Shown here: positions 14,638 through 22,422 of the stretch, one piece after another
How the letters are laid out: every line of letters starts with the position of its first letter
Numbering within the stretch: position 1 is the stretch's first letter
From: Allokutzneria multivorans
GTDB lineage: Bacteria; Actinomycetota; Actinomycetes; Mycobacteriales; Pseudonocardiaceae
Reading direction: 5' to 3'
DNA: 64,000 bases
Assembly (NCBI RefSeq): GCF_039537405.1
Contig: NZ_BAABAL010000024.1
Location: 22,829 to 86,828, forward strand
Made by a program: the position numbers and the translations under genes
Notes under the pieces: model-generated
What the model was told of the DNA's origin: nothing
The model's database searches: none
Seen by the model: only the letters and a program-made list of their open reading frames with translations

Positions 14638-15285
14638 TCACAGCTCGTCGGGAGTGACCAACCCGTCCTGGATGGCTCGCGCGACGAGCGCCGCCTTCGA
14701 CGGAGCCGGTCGCCCGACCGCCGCGTACTTGGTACGGATACGGGCCAGATAGGTGTCGACGGTGGCGGGCGTCAGGTAGAGCTCCTTGGCGACGAGCACC
14801 TTCGACTCGGTCTGGAACCAGTGCAGCAGGACCTTGCGTTCCTGGTTGGACAGGCGAGGCCGGTGCGGCGAGCGCCCCAAGTGCATGGCCTTGGTCATGG
14901 TGATGCTCTGGTGAGGAAGATCGGCCGCCGCCGCGTGCAAGGCGGCCACCACGTTCGCGGGTTTCTCGCCCTTGGAAAGGAAACTGGACACGCCGCGTTC
15001 GTCGAGGCAGTCCATCACGAGGTCCGGTTCGGTGTAGTGGGAGAGCACGACCACTCGGTAGCCGATGCCGCAGATCTCCTGGAGCGCCCCCAGATCCGGA
15101 GCCGCGTTGCCGAACTGGAGATCGAGGACCACCGCGCTCGCCTCCGGCCGCGGCTCGGCGGAGAGGAACGCGCCGGGGCTCTCCCACGTGGTCGTGACCT
15201 CGATCGGCGGCGTGCTGTTCCGGCACCACTCCCGGACCCCGCCGTGAATGAGCGGATGGTCGTCGATGACCGCGACTGTGATCAC
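14638..15285 (-). CDS. NarL/LuxR-family response regulator
   Basis: A 215-residue protein starting at GTG 15285, which overlaps the kinase stop (GTGA). The receiver domain has the acidic pair Asp8-Asp9 (VAVIDDHPLI), phospho-acceptor Asp55 (VVLDLQF), Ser in VVLSHY and Lys in FLSKGE, so phosphorylation should be possible. The C-terminal LuxR helix-turn-helix (about 145-205) reads LSNQERKVLLHWFQTESKVLVAKELYLTPATVDTYLARIRTKY. It would be phosphorylated by the kinase encoded directly upstream; the paired palindromes at 12763 and 14617 are its likely targets. Confidence 0.93.
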   Translation of the reverse strand: MITVAVIDDHPLIHGGVREWCRNSTPPIEVTTTWESPGAFLSAEPRPEASAVVLDLQFGNAAPDLGALQEICGIGYRVVVLSHYTEPDLVMDCLDERGVSSFLSKGEKPANVVAALHAAAADLPHQSITMTKAMHLGRSPHRPRLSNQERKVLLHWFQTESKVLVAKELYLTPATVDTYLARIRTKYAAVGRPAPSKAALVARAIQDGLVTPDEL

Positions 15286-17585
15286 CTGCGGGCCCCTTCC
15301 ACGTCCGTGGACGGACAGCGCAGCCGCAACCAGACCGTCTCCGATTCCTCGTCGACGACCAGTTCCGATTCCACTCCGCCACCAAGTTCGTTCTCGCGCA
15401 ACGGGACCTCGGTGGCGTCACACACGACGCTGACGACCAGCTGCCCGGACTCGGTCGTCAACACTATTCGAGCTTTTGTCGCGCTCGTCGCCAACAGGGG
15501 CGCCACGGCGGCCCGTACATAGGCACGTGCCTCATCGGAGATGTTCGGAAGCCCGCTCGCGGCCTCGGCGGTGACGCGCACGTCGCGTGCCTCCGCGTCG
15601 TCCATCTCCGCGCTCAGGTCGGCCAACAGCCAGTGGTCCATCCGGTCCGCATGGTCGAACAGGCGCCGCAGCCGGCCGTACTCAACTCGGGCGACCCCTA
15701 CGACGGTCGGCGACTTCGGCGACATCGTCCCCTCGGCGAGACCCCTGAGAATCGGCACCACCGACCGGAGTTGGTCGCGGTAGCGCCGCTGGCATTCCTG
15801 CTTGAGCACGCGGTCGACGGCCATGGCCAACTCGATCGTCCGCCGCTCGCGATCGCGTTCGGCGGCGACCAGCGCGATCTGGTGCACCGTGGCGACGAGC
15901 AGCATGATCAGCACCTGCACGCCGAGGATCGTCGAAGTGACGTGGCCGAGCAGGGCGACCGTGTCGGCGTTCGGAGCACGGGTCAGCGTGGTGGCGCAGA
16001 CCAGGAGCCACCACCCGCCCAACGCGGTCATGGTGACGCTTCTGGGCTCGCGTGACCCGAGCGCGATGATCGTCCACCCGGCGGCACCGACGCTCCAGTT
16101 CTCCACACCGAGCATTTCCTTCGTCGGCAACAGCAGGCACAGCAACACCGACACGGACACCGCGACCACCATCAAGCCAACAGTTGTCCTGCGCCGCCGA
16201 CGCGCAGCGAACATCGCCGTCAGCGCGCACGCCACGACCACCGCGGTCAACGCGACATGTGCCCACACAGGCGGCGTTGGTGCAGGTTCCGACCACACCC
16301 GTGACGACTGCATCACCACGTCGACGATCGCGATACCGCCGAGAACCAACGCCAGCTTGAGTTCGAGTCGTTCGATGCCACTGGCGATGCGCGATGTGCC
16401 CGTGCCCTCGTCTGCTTCACCCGCACCCGAGGACGACGTCCACGTCAACTCGACCCGCGTGCCGCCGCCCAGCACGCCTGTCACGGACGCGCTGCCGCCG
16501 ACCCCGTGCATCCGTCCGACGATCGAGCGGCGAATCCCGTGCCGCCCAGCACCCGCCTCCCGCCGTCCGAGCCCGATCCCGTCGTCGATGACCAGGACGC
16601 TGTGGTCGCGGATCTCGACCACCACCGAACGGGCCCGAGCGTGCCGGTCGACGTTGGTCAACGCCTCGCGAACGGCCGACGTGACCGCCCAGGCGACCGC
16701 CTGCCGGACCCGCAGACTCCCGAGCCCCACCAGCGTCAACGGTGTGCGGCAGTCGCTCGCGATGCCCGCCAGCAACACCACCAGATCCACGCCGTCGTCA
16801 GCGCTGTCGTCGAACACCGGCACCCCGGCCTCAAGAGCGGCCAGGTCTCGACGCGCCTGCGCGGCCAGCGCCCGCTCGTCCGCGACACCGCCCGTGCTCA
16901 CCATCAGCAGCGTGCACGCGGCGGTGTCGTGCATCAATGCCATCTGCTCACGTTCGTAACGTCGCCGCGCCCCACTCACCGTGGCCAGCATCTGCGTCCG
17001 TGCCAACGCCTCCCGCAGCACGTCGACGCCGTTCGCGGCTCGCAGCACCACCTGCCGCGCGCCGACCGACATCGCCCACAACACGAAGAGGTACTGCACG
17101 TTGAAGGTGCCCATGAACGTGCCCACGTCAAGGCCCGGGACGTTGCGGAACCCCACGAACAGCGCCACCAGGACCACCGCGAGGCTGGCCGCCGACCGCC
17201 GCACGCTCTGCTCGATCCCGAACGAGATGACCATCGCGTAGGCGAGCTTCAGTTGAGTGGTGCCACCGATGGCTGAGGCTGACGCGGCCATGTTCGCGGG
17301 GACCGCGAGGTACGCGGCCACGACCAGCAGGTCGGCCGTCACCCAGCCCGGACCCGCACGGCGGTCCCGAAGCCGGACGGCCGACCACACCATCAACGCG
17401 ACCGTGGCGATCAGGACGGGAAAGGGCCGGGGCGGGAACGCCAACCAGACGGCACCGATCAGCAGGCAGAGGGCGTGCCGGAAGCCGACGGCCAGCGTTG
17501 TTCCCTTGCCGAGCACGTCGGCGTAGGTCCCCGTGCTGCTGGCAGCACCCGCCGAACGCGAAAAACTGTTCAGGGCAAAGGTCAT
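15282..17585 (-). CDS. sensor histidine kinase with duplicated membrane/kinase modules
   Basis: A 767-residue protein; ATG 17585 has GGGAG upstream, and the frame is open further but without sense. Module 1: about five or six membrane helices (36-185), a dimerisation helix with REQMALMHDTAA (His219), then an ATPase domain with N box VREALTNVDRHA (304-315), G1 VIDDGIGL (332-339) and G2 RHGIRRSIVGRM (348-359), all intact. Module 2: a second membrane region (about 455-590), a coiled segment (AERDRERRTIELAMAVDRVLKQECQRRYRDQL) and a degenerate ATPase-like end without N or G boxes. A fusion of an active and a dead NarX/DesK-type kinase is inferred. Coupled to the response regulator. Confidence 0.85.
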   Translation of the reverse strand: MTFALNSFSRSAGAASSTGTYADVLGKGTTLAVGFRHALCLLIGAVWLAFPPRPFPVLIATVALMVWSAVRLRDRRAGPGWVTADLLVVAAYLAVPANMAASASAIGGTTQLKLAYAMVISFGIEQSVRRSAASLAVVLVALFVGFRNVPGLDVGTFMGTFNVQYLFVLWAMSVGARQVVLRAANGVDVLREALARTQMLATVSGARRRYEREQMALMHDTAACTLLMVSTGGVADERALAAQARRDLAALEAGVPVFDDSADDGVDLVVLLAGIASDCRTPLTLVGLGSLRVRQAVAWAVTSAVREALTNVDRHARARSVVVEIRDHSVLVIDDGIGLGRREAGAGRHGIRRSIVGRMHGVGGSASVTGVLGGGTRVELTWTSSSGAGEADEGTGTSRIASGIERLELKLALVLGGIAIVDVVMQSSRVWSEPAPTPPVWAHVALTAVVVACALTAMFAARRRRRTTVGLMVVAVSVSVLLCLLLPTKEMLGVENWSVGAAGWTIIALGSREPRSVTMTALGGWWLLVCATTLTRAPNADTVALLGHVTSTILGVQVLIMLLVATVHQIALVAAERDRERRTIELAMAVDRVLKQECQRRYRDQLRSVVPILRGLAEGTMSPKSPTVVGVARVEYGRLRRLFDHADRMDHWLLADLSAEMDDAEARDVRVTAEAASGLPNISDEARAYVRAAVAPLLATSATKARIVLTTESGQLVVSVVCDATEVPLRENELGGGVESELVVDEESETVWLRLRCPSTDVEGARR

Positions 17586-17792
17586 CCGATGAGACTCCCG
17601 GCTGGGGGACAAAGCAACGATCACCATAACGCCGCCGCCCAGGTATCCGTCCTTTGTGGACAGATAGTGGATACCGGTCGGCCCCGATCGCGACGGTGGC
17701 GCTGGGAACCGTCTCGGCCGGTTCTCCGTCTGAGGTCCACGGCGAACTTCCGGTAGGTTCCGCCGGAGCAATGACTTCACGAGGGGCTGGGA

Positions 17793-18902
17793 ATGCGCAC
17801 GTCTTCTTGTCGAGCCGTGGTCGGTGCTGCCGTTGTGGCGGCGTTGCTCACCGGCTGCACGTCCACCGTGGTCGGGAGCGCTCAGCCGGGGGCTGCCCCG
17901 CCTCCGCCGACGAGCACGAAGCCCAGCGTCGCACGTGAGGTCTCCGCGGCGGCCGCGCTTGAGGAGACGCAGCGGGTGGCTTCGTTGCCGGAGAGCGCCG
18001 CGCTGACGGCCAAGCTCCGCGCGGCCGACCTGTGCCTGGCGCTGGACCCGGAGCCGATGAAGAAGTACGGCTCCAAGCAGACCACCACGCCCGGACCCGG
18101 CCTGCTCGGCTGCAAGATCCTTTCCGGCAACTCCGGCGCGGCCGATCCGGTCCACCGCTTCGAGGTCTCGACCAGGATCTACACCGAGATCGACAGGGCG
18201 AAGGACAGGGACGTCGAGGAAGAGGCCGGCGGGCACAAGGTCTTCCGTTCCGAGAAGCAGCTCATCGACTCCGGTTGCACCTACCGCCTGCCGATCGCCG
18301 AGAGCGGCTACGCCTTCATCGTCGAGGGTTACAAAGCGGTCGGGCAGGGGCAGCGGGCGACGTGGCCCGAGGCGTGCGCGGACACCAAGGCCTACACGGG
18401 GGCGATCGCGGCGAAGCTGCTCTCGTTCCCGGCCCGCACCGCCCCGCCCACGGGGAAGTCGTTGCTGGGCAAGGACCCCTGCGCGGCCCAGGCGCAGGTC
18501 GTCGCGGAGTTCCCCGGCTGGACGGTGGAGAGGGTCGGGCGCGCCACGACCTACGCGTGCGAGATCGTCCTGACCAAGGCCGGTGATCCCTACAGCTACG
18601 AGCTGGGCCTGGACTTCCACCTCAACGTCGAGCAGGCGGTCACCGCGGACACCCCCGCGGTGTCCATCGCGGGCCTCAGCGGCATTCGGCTCAGCAAGAA
18701 CTTCATGCCTGGCCTGCCGGAGTACTGCACGCTCTCCCTCAACTACCGCTCCTCCGAGCCCAAGGGGTCGAAGAACGCCCACCTCATCGGCGTCGACCTG
18801 CAGCCCAAGCCGGTGAAGCGTGGCGGGACACCGCCGCAGTCGCTGTCCCCGTGCGCCGTCGTCGACAAGATCGCCCCGATCGTCGTGCGGAGCGCGGGGT
18901 AG
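17793..18902 (+). CDS. DUF3558-like lipoprotein
   Basis: A 369-residue protein; ATG preceded by GAGGGG. The signal sequence ends in lipobox Leu-Leu-Thr-Gly-Cys, followed by a Pro/Ser-rich linker (PPPPTSTKPS). Two similar halves each open with an aspartate/cysteine pattern (LRAADLCLALDPEPMKKYG; LLGKDPCAAQAQVVAEFPGW) and contain paired cysteines, as in the DUF3558 lipoproteins that are numerous in Pseudonocardiales. It is anchored on the outer face of the membrane; no catalytic role is known. Probably monocistronic; 207 bp of gene-free DNA separate it from the divergent kinase gene. Confidence 0.8.
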   Translation: MRTSSCRAVVGAAVVAALLTGCTSTVVGSAQPGAAPPPPTSTKPSVAREVSAAAALEETQRVASLPESAALTAKLRAADLCLALDPEPMKKYGSKQTTTPGPGLLGCKILSGNSGAADPVHRFEVSTRIYTEIDRAKDRDVEEEAGGHKVFRSEKQLIDSGCTYRLPIAESGYAFIVEGYKAVGQGQRATWPEACADTKAYTGAIAAKLLSFPARTAPPTGKSLLGKDPCAAQAQVVAEFPGWTVERVGRATTYACEIVLTKAGDPYSYELGLDFHLNVEQAVTADTPAVSIAGLSGIRLSKNFMPGLPEYCTLSLNYRSSEPKGSKNAHLIGVDLQPKPVKRGGTPPQSLSPCAVVDKIAPIVVRSAG

Positions 18903-19151
18903 GTGCTGAATTGCTCTGTCCACGGAATCTGTGACATTGACGAGAATTGCGGCAGTCGTCTTCGTGATCTGGTCCGCCGGGTGTCCTGTCGTGGCTGACG
19001 AACAAGCGCGGCGCGCCGCACGTCCCGTGTGCGGCAAGGGGTTCGCGACGCCCAGGGCAATGCGAGCGGCGCACGTTTTCGTCGGCGGGTGAATCAGGGC
19101 GACCGGCGGTGCGGGGAGAATTACCGTGAGTTCCCCCGAACAAGGAGAACC

Positions 19152-19517
19152 ATGTCCAGAACCGCACTCGCACTGGCGCTCGCCACCGCCGCGTCTGTCG
19201 TCCTGACGCCGACCGCCAACGCGGACGTGCAGTGCCCAGGCGGCCACGTCTGCATGTGGGAGCACGAGAACTACTCAGGTGACCGTTACATCTTCCTCGA
19301 TCCTCCTTCCGGTAACACCAAGTACGAGATCGACGGGTGGAACGGGGACAACGAGATCAGTTCCCTGCACAACCTCACCAACTGCACGATCGTCCTCTTC
19401 GACGATGACAACACCAAGGGCAAGTCCTGGGAAATCAGGCCGGAGAAGTCGGAACCGCACTTGGGCCGCATCGGTGCCAACGACAAGGCGGAGAGCTTCG
19501 AGACCCGCTGCCCGTGA
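19152..19517 (+). CDS. secreted peptidase-inhibitor family I36-like protein
   Basis: A 121-residue protein; ATG at 19152 chosen because AAGGAG lies 5 nt upstream and a signal peptide (1-24, TANA cut) follows. The mature part has the single beta/gamma-crystallin-like unit of family I36 (SMPI type): CPGGHVCMWEHENYSGDRYIF, then EISSLHNLTNCTIVLFDD and a last Cys at the end, giving two disulfides. Known members inhibit secreted metalloproteases; many relatives are only presumed inhibitors. It may act on the host's own or foreign proteases outside the cell. The 249 bases before it hold no gene. Confidence 0.85.
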   Translation: MSRTALALALATAASVVLTPTANADVQCPGGHVCMWEHENYSGDRYIFLDPPSGNTKYEIDGWNGDNEISSLHNLTNCTIVLFDDDNTKGKSWEIRPEKSEPHLGRIGANDKAESFETRCP

Positions 19518-19818
19518 AGCACGGCCCTGCTGGAGCTGAACCACGCTGACGTGACCGAGTGGCAGTCCGAGCAACGGTCGGCTCTGCCTACTCGGCCACG
19601 ACCTCGTCGACCACGGACTGATCCAGTCCGTGCTCGCGGATCAGCCCCAGCGCGTTCAACCCGGTCCCTGGGGTGAGAAGCCCATGGTGGCGAGCTTCTC
19701 CGCGACCAGGAAACAGGGCGGTGGGACGCACGGCGCCGGGGCCGAACTCCCCGGGGCACCTCGGGCTCGACCGAGTGGAAGCGCACGGCCCGGGAGCACG
19801 TCCTGCCGCGCCTGCCCG
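19518..19818. other. gene-free 301-bp gap, possible minus-strand relic at 19588-19690
   Basis: On the minus strand, 19690 to 19588 reads LLTPGTGLNALGLIREHG and then LDQSVVDEVVAE before a TAG stop. This looks like the tail of a lost protein. Just upstream, in another frame, lies VAEKLATMGF. No start or domain can be named, and chance is possible. Nothing else is seen in the gap. Confidence 0.25.
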
Positions 19819-20367
19819 TCAGGCCCCGGTGACGAGCTCCACGTACTCCCGAGCCACCTCCGCCACCGGAGTCCCACCGCTGCGGCCCATCCCCGCCAAC
19901 GTCTCCGAAACCCATCCCGGACTGACCACCGCCGCGGAGATCCCCCGGGGCAGCTCCTCGCGAGCGTTCTCCACGAACGCCTCCAAGGCCGCGTTGACCA
20001 TCGCCCCCACCGATCCTCGGCACAGCGCGCCCTCGAAGCGACCGGCGGTCAGCACGATGCGCCCGCCATCGCGCAACGCTCGAACCGCGCGCCAGAACAA
20101 CGCCAACTGGCCATCGAGCTTCACCTGTCGAAATGACGCGTCATCCAACTCGGCCAGCGGCTGAAGCGGAGCATGGGCCGCCGTGCACACCACCCCGTCC
20201 ACATCCGCGACCGAAGCGAACAGCGCATCGAGGCTGCGGGGATCGGCCAGGTCCACGTGGACGGGCCCGGACCGGGATGCGCGGACGACGGAGTGGCCGG
20301 AAGCTTCCAGGAGGGACGACACGGCGGACCCGATGGTGCCGCTCGCGCCGATGACGATGATTCTCAT
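19819..20367 (-). CDS. short-chain dehydrogenase/reductase, short atypical form
   Basis: A 182-residue protein beginning MRIIVIGASGTIGSAVSSLLE, a clear Rossmann GxxGxxG motif for NAD(P)H. Length and sequence fit the short SDR group like PRK07578 (LPRGISAAVVSPGWV near the end). The usual catalytic Tyr-x-x-x-Lys is not present; the equivalent stretch reads SVGAMVNAALEAF, so the chemistry, if any, is non-standard. The substrate is unknown. Divergent from an XRE/MmyB regulator with a 57-nt gap, the usual gene pair in actinomycetes, so repression by that regulator is likely. Confidence 0.85.
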   Translation of the reverse strand: MRIIVIGASGTIGSAVSSLLEASGHSVVRASRSGPVHVDLADPRSLDALFASVADVDGVVCTAAHAPLQPLAELDDASFRQVKLDGQLALFWRAVRALRDGGRIVLTAGRFEGALCRGSVGAMVNAALEAFVENAREELPRGISAAVVSPGWVSETLAGMGRSGGTPVAEVAREYVELVTGA

Positions 20368-20424
20368 GGCGTTGAGCGTTGTCGTGACGAGCAACGCTAG
20401 CCAGGACCCTGGGAAGGTCAGGAT

Positions 20425-21234
20425 ATGGAGCTGGGGGAGTACCTCAAGGCGTGCCGCGCGCGGATCAGCCCGACCGACGTGGGGTTGGCGGAGGGCGGTA
20501 GGCGCCGCGTGCGTGGGCTGCGGCGGGAGGAGCTGGCCGAGCTCGCGGGGATCAGCGTGCCGTACTACACGCGCCTGGAGCAGGGGCGCGATCGCAACGC
20601 CTCGGACTCCGTGCTGGACGCGGTGGCGCGAGTGCTGCGGCTCAACGGTGACGAGCGCGCGCACCTGTACCGGCTGGCTCGCGGAAGCACGCCGAACGCG
20701 GAAGAACGGCTCCGGCCGAGCGTGCGGTTGATGATCGACTCGATGCGGGACGTCCCGGCGCTCGTGATGGGGCGGCGGACGGACGTGCTCGCGTGGAACC
20801 GGCTCGCGCACGCCCTGCTCGCGTCGCACCACGACTTCGCGGAGCCACAAGCCGTGAACCTCGCGCGGTTGGTTTTTCTCGACCAGCGCACGCGCGATCT
20901 CTACGTCGACCACGACCGGAAGATGCGCGATGCCGTCGCGCACCTGCGGATGATCTCCGGCGCGTATCCCGCCGACAACGGCATCGCGCGCCTCATCGAG
21001 GAATTGTCGTTGCAGAGCAAGGAGTTCGCCGCGCTCTGGACGCAGTACCCGGTCCGCAACTGCGCGTTCAACGCGCGCGAGTACGACCACCCCGTCGTCG
21101 GTCGGTTGACGCTGACGGACGAGCTGATGCTGCTGCCGGACGACGAGGGGCAGCGGGTCGTCGTCTACACGGCGGAAACCGGGACGAGTTCGGCCGAGGC
21201 ACTCGCGCGACTCGTACACCATCTGGTTTCATAG
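20425..21234 (+). CDS. XRE-family regulator with MmyB-like ligand domain
   Basis: A 269-residue protein. N-terminal helix-turn-helix: RVRGLRREELAELAGISVPYYTRLEQGRDRNASDSVLDAVARVL (about 28-71). The C-terminal part from about 105 (VPALVMGRRTDVLAWNRLAHALL, then NLARLVFLDQRTRDLYVDHD) is the MmyB-like PAS-type ligand domain, thought to bind a fatty acid or similar small molecule. Typical length for the family. It is divergent from the SDR gene it probably controls. The 240 bases after it hold no gene; a GTCCACTGTGGAA element lies at 21259. Confidence 0.92.
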   Translation: MELGEYLKACRARISPTDVGLAEGGRRRVRGLRREELAELAGISVPYYTRLEQGRDRNASDSVLDAVARVLRLNGDERAHLYRLARGSTPNAEERLRPSVRLMIDSMRDVPALVMGRRTDVLAWNRLAHALLASHHDFAEPQAVNLARLVFLDQRTRDLYVDHDRKMRDAVAHLRMISGAYPADNGIARLIEELSLQSKEFAALWTQYPVRNCAFNAREYDHPVVGRLTLTDELMLLPDDEGQRVVVYTAETGTSSAEALARLVHHLVS

Positions 21235-21474
21235 GTCCAGCAAGGACTTTCTCAGGCCGTCCACTGTGGAATCAACAATCCCTCCGGATTTCGGCAGAGC
21301 CCTTGACGAGCGCGAAACCCCTGGCGCGCTGCGGCGTTCGGTCCCCGTTCCTGCTCCGATCGGTCGCCCCTCCAGCGTCGCTTGTCCGGAGAACCCGTTC
21401 TGGAGTTGCCTTTTCTCAACCGGCCCGCCCGTGGCCGGACCTCGTTCGAGGGCACGGGGAAAGGAAGTGAACCA

Positions 21475-22263
21475 GTGGGCTCCCTGCGTCACCTGGTCAA
21501 GATCGTCGGCATCGCCGCGGCGCTCGGCATCGCCGCCACCGGAACCGCCACCGCCGCACCGGCCAAGCCGTCCGGCGACCTGTCGCCGATGATCGTCGGC
21601 GGCGGCCCCGCCACCACGGAGCAGTACCCGTGGACGGTCGCGCTGATCTACAACGGCACCCAGTGGTGCGGCGGCACGCTCGTCGCGCCGAACAAGGTCG
21701 TCACCGCCGCGCACTGCACCGCGGGCAAGGCGGCCAGCTCCTGGGGCGTCGCCGCCGGGCGCACCGACCTGCGCACCAGCGCTGGCGTGCTGGCCAAGGT
21801 CACCAAGGTCTGGCAGCACCCGAACTACCGCAGCGTCACCCAGGGCGACGACGTCGCCGTGATGACGCTGGACCAGAACCTGCCGTACAAGACCCTGCCG
21901 CTGGCCACCTCGGCGGACTCCGGGCTCTACTCGGCCGGCACCGTCGCCAAGACCCTGGGCTGGGGCGACACCACCGGTACCGGCACCTACTCCGACACCT
22001 TGAACCAGGTCGACGTGCCGGTGACCTCCGACCAGACCTGCGCCACTGCCTACGGCGCCGACTACCGCAAGGCGTCGATGGTGTGCGCGGGCTACCCGAA
22101 CGGCGGCAAGGACAGCTGCCAGGCCGACTCCGGCGGTCCGCTGGTCGCGGGCGGCAAGCTGATCGGCGTCGTCTCCTGGGGTGAGGGCTGCGCCCTCGCG
22201 GGCAAGCCGGGCGTGTACGCCCGCGTGTCCTCCTACGTGGACCTGATCAAGCAGCAGCTCTGA
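21475..22263 (+). CDS. secreted trypsin-like serine protease (S1A)
   Basis: GTG at 21475 is chosen for its AAGGAAG site 7 nt away; an open frame upstream lacks signal-peptide sense. The 262 residues comprise a signal peptide (1-30), a short propeptide (KPSGDLSPM) and a mature enzyme from Ile40 (IVGGGPATTEQYPW). Triad: His80 in TAAHC, Asp126 in DDVAVM, Ser219 in ADSGGP. Asp213, six residues before the serine, sets trypsin-like cleavage after Arg/Lys. Six cysteines form three disulfides as in Streptomyces trypsin. Released to the medium; activation needs removal of the propeptide. Confidence 0.93.
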   Translation: MGSLRHLVKIVGIAAALGIAATGTATAAPAKPSGDLSPMIVGGGPATTEQYPWTVALIYNGTQWCGGTLVAPNKVVTAAHCTAGKAASSWGVAAGRTDLRTSAGVLAKVTKVWQHPNYRSVTQGDDVAVMTLDQNLPYKTLPLATSADSGLYSAGTVAKTLGWGDTTGTGTYSDTLNQVDVPVTSDQTCATAYGADYRKASMVCAGYPNGGKDSCQADSGGPLVAGGKLIGVVSWGEGCALAGKPGVYARVSSYVDLIKQQL

Positions 22264-22275
22264 CGCTTCGCGCTC

Positions 22276-22303
22276 GGCGGGCGGCCCACCCGGGTCGCCC
22301 GCC
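22276..22303 (+). terminator. stem-loop after the protease gene
   Basis: GGCGGGCG (22276-22283) pairs with CGCCCGCC (22296-22303) across a 12-nt loop and is followed by TTCGCTCTTTCCCTT. It starts 13 nt past the protease stop and separates it from the mrp operon. Confidence 0.7.
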
Positions 22304-22422
22304 TTCGCTCTTTCCCTTGCGCACCAACGGTTCCCGCTCCGAAGTGGGCGAATGTCGGACCGGCGAAGTATGGTGGTGCGTGGTTCGGGGTTGATCGAGC
22401 GACGGGCGGTGACGGTGATCGA

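Noticed and set aside
17586..19265. N-terminal 560-codon extension of the histidine kinase frame
   Set aside because: It runs antisense through the lipoprotein and I36 genes and is low-complexity; the kinase starts at ATG 17585 with a ribosome site.
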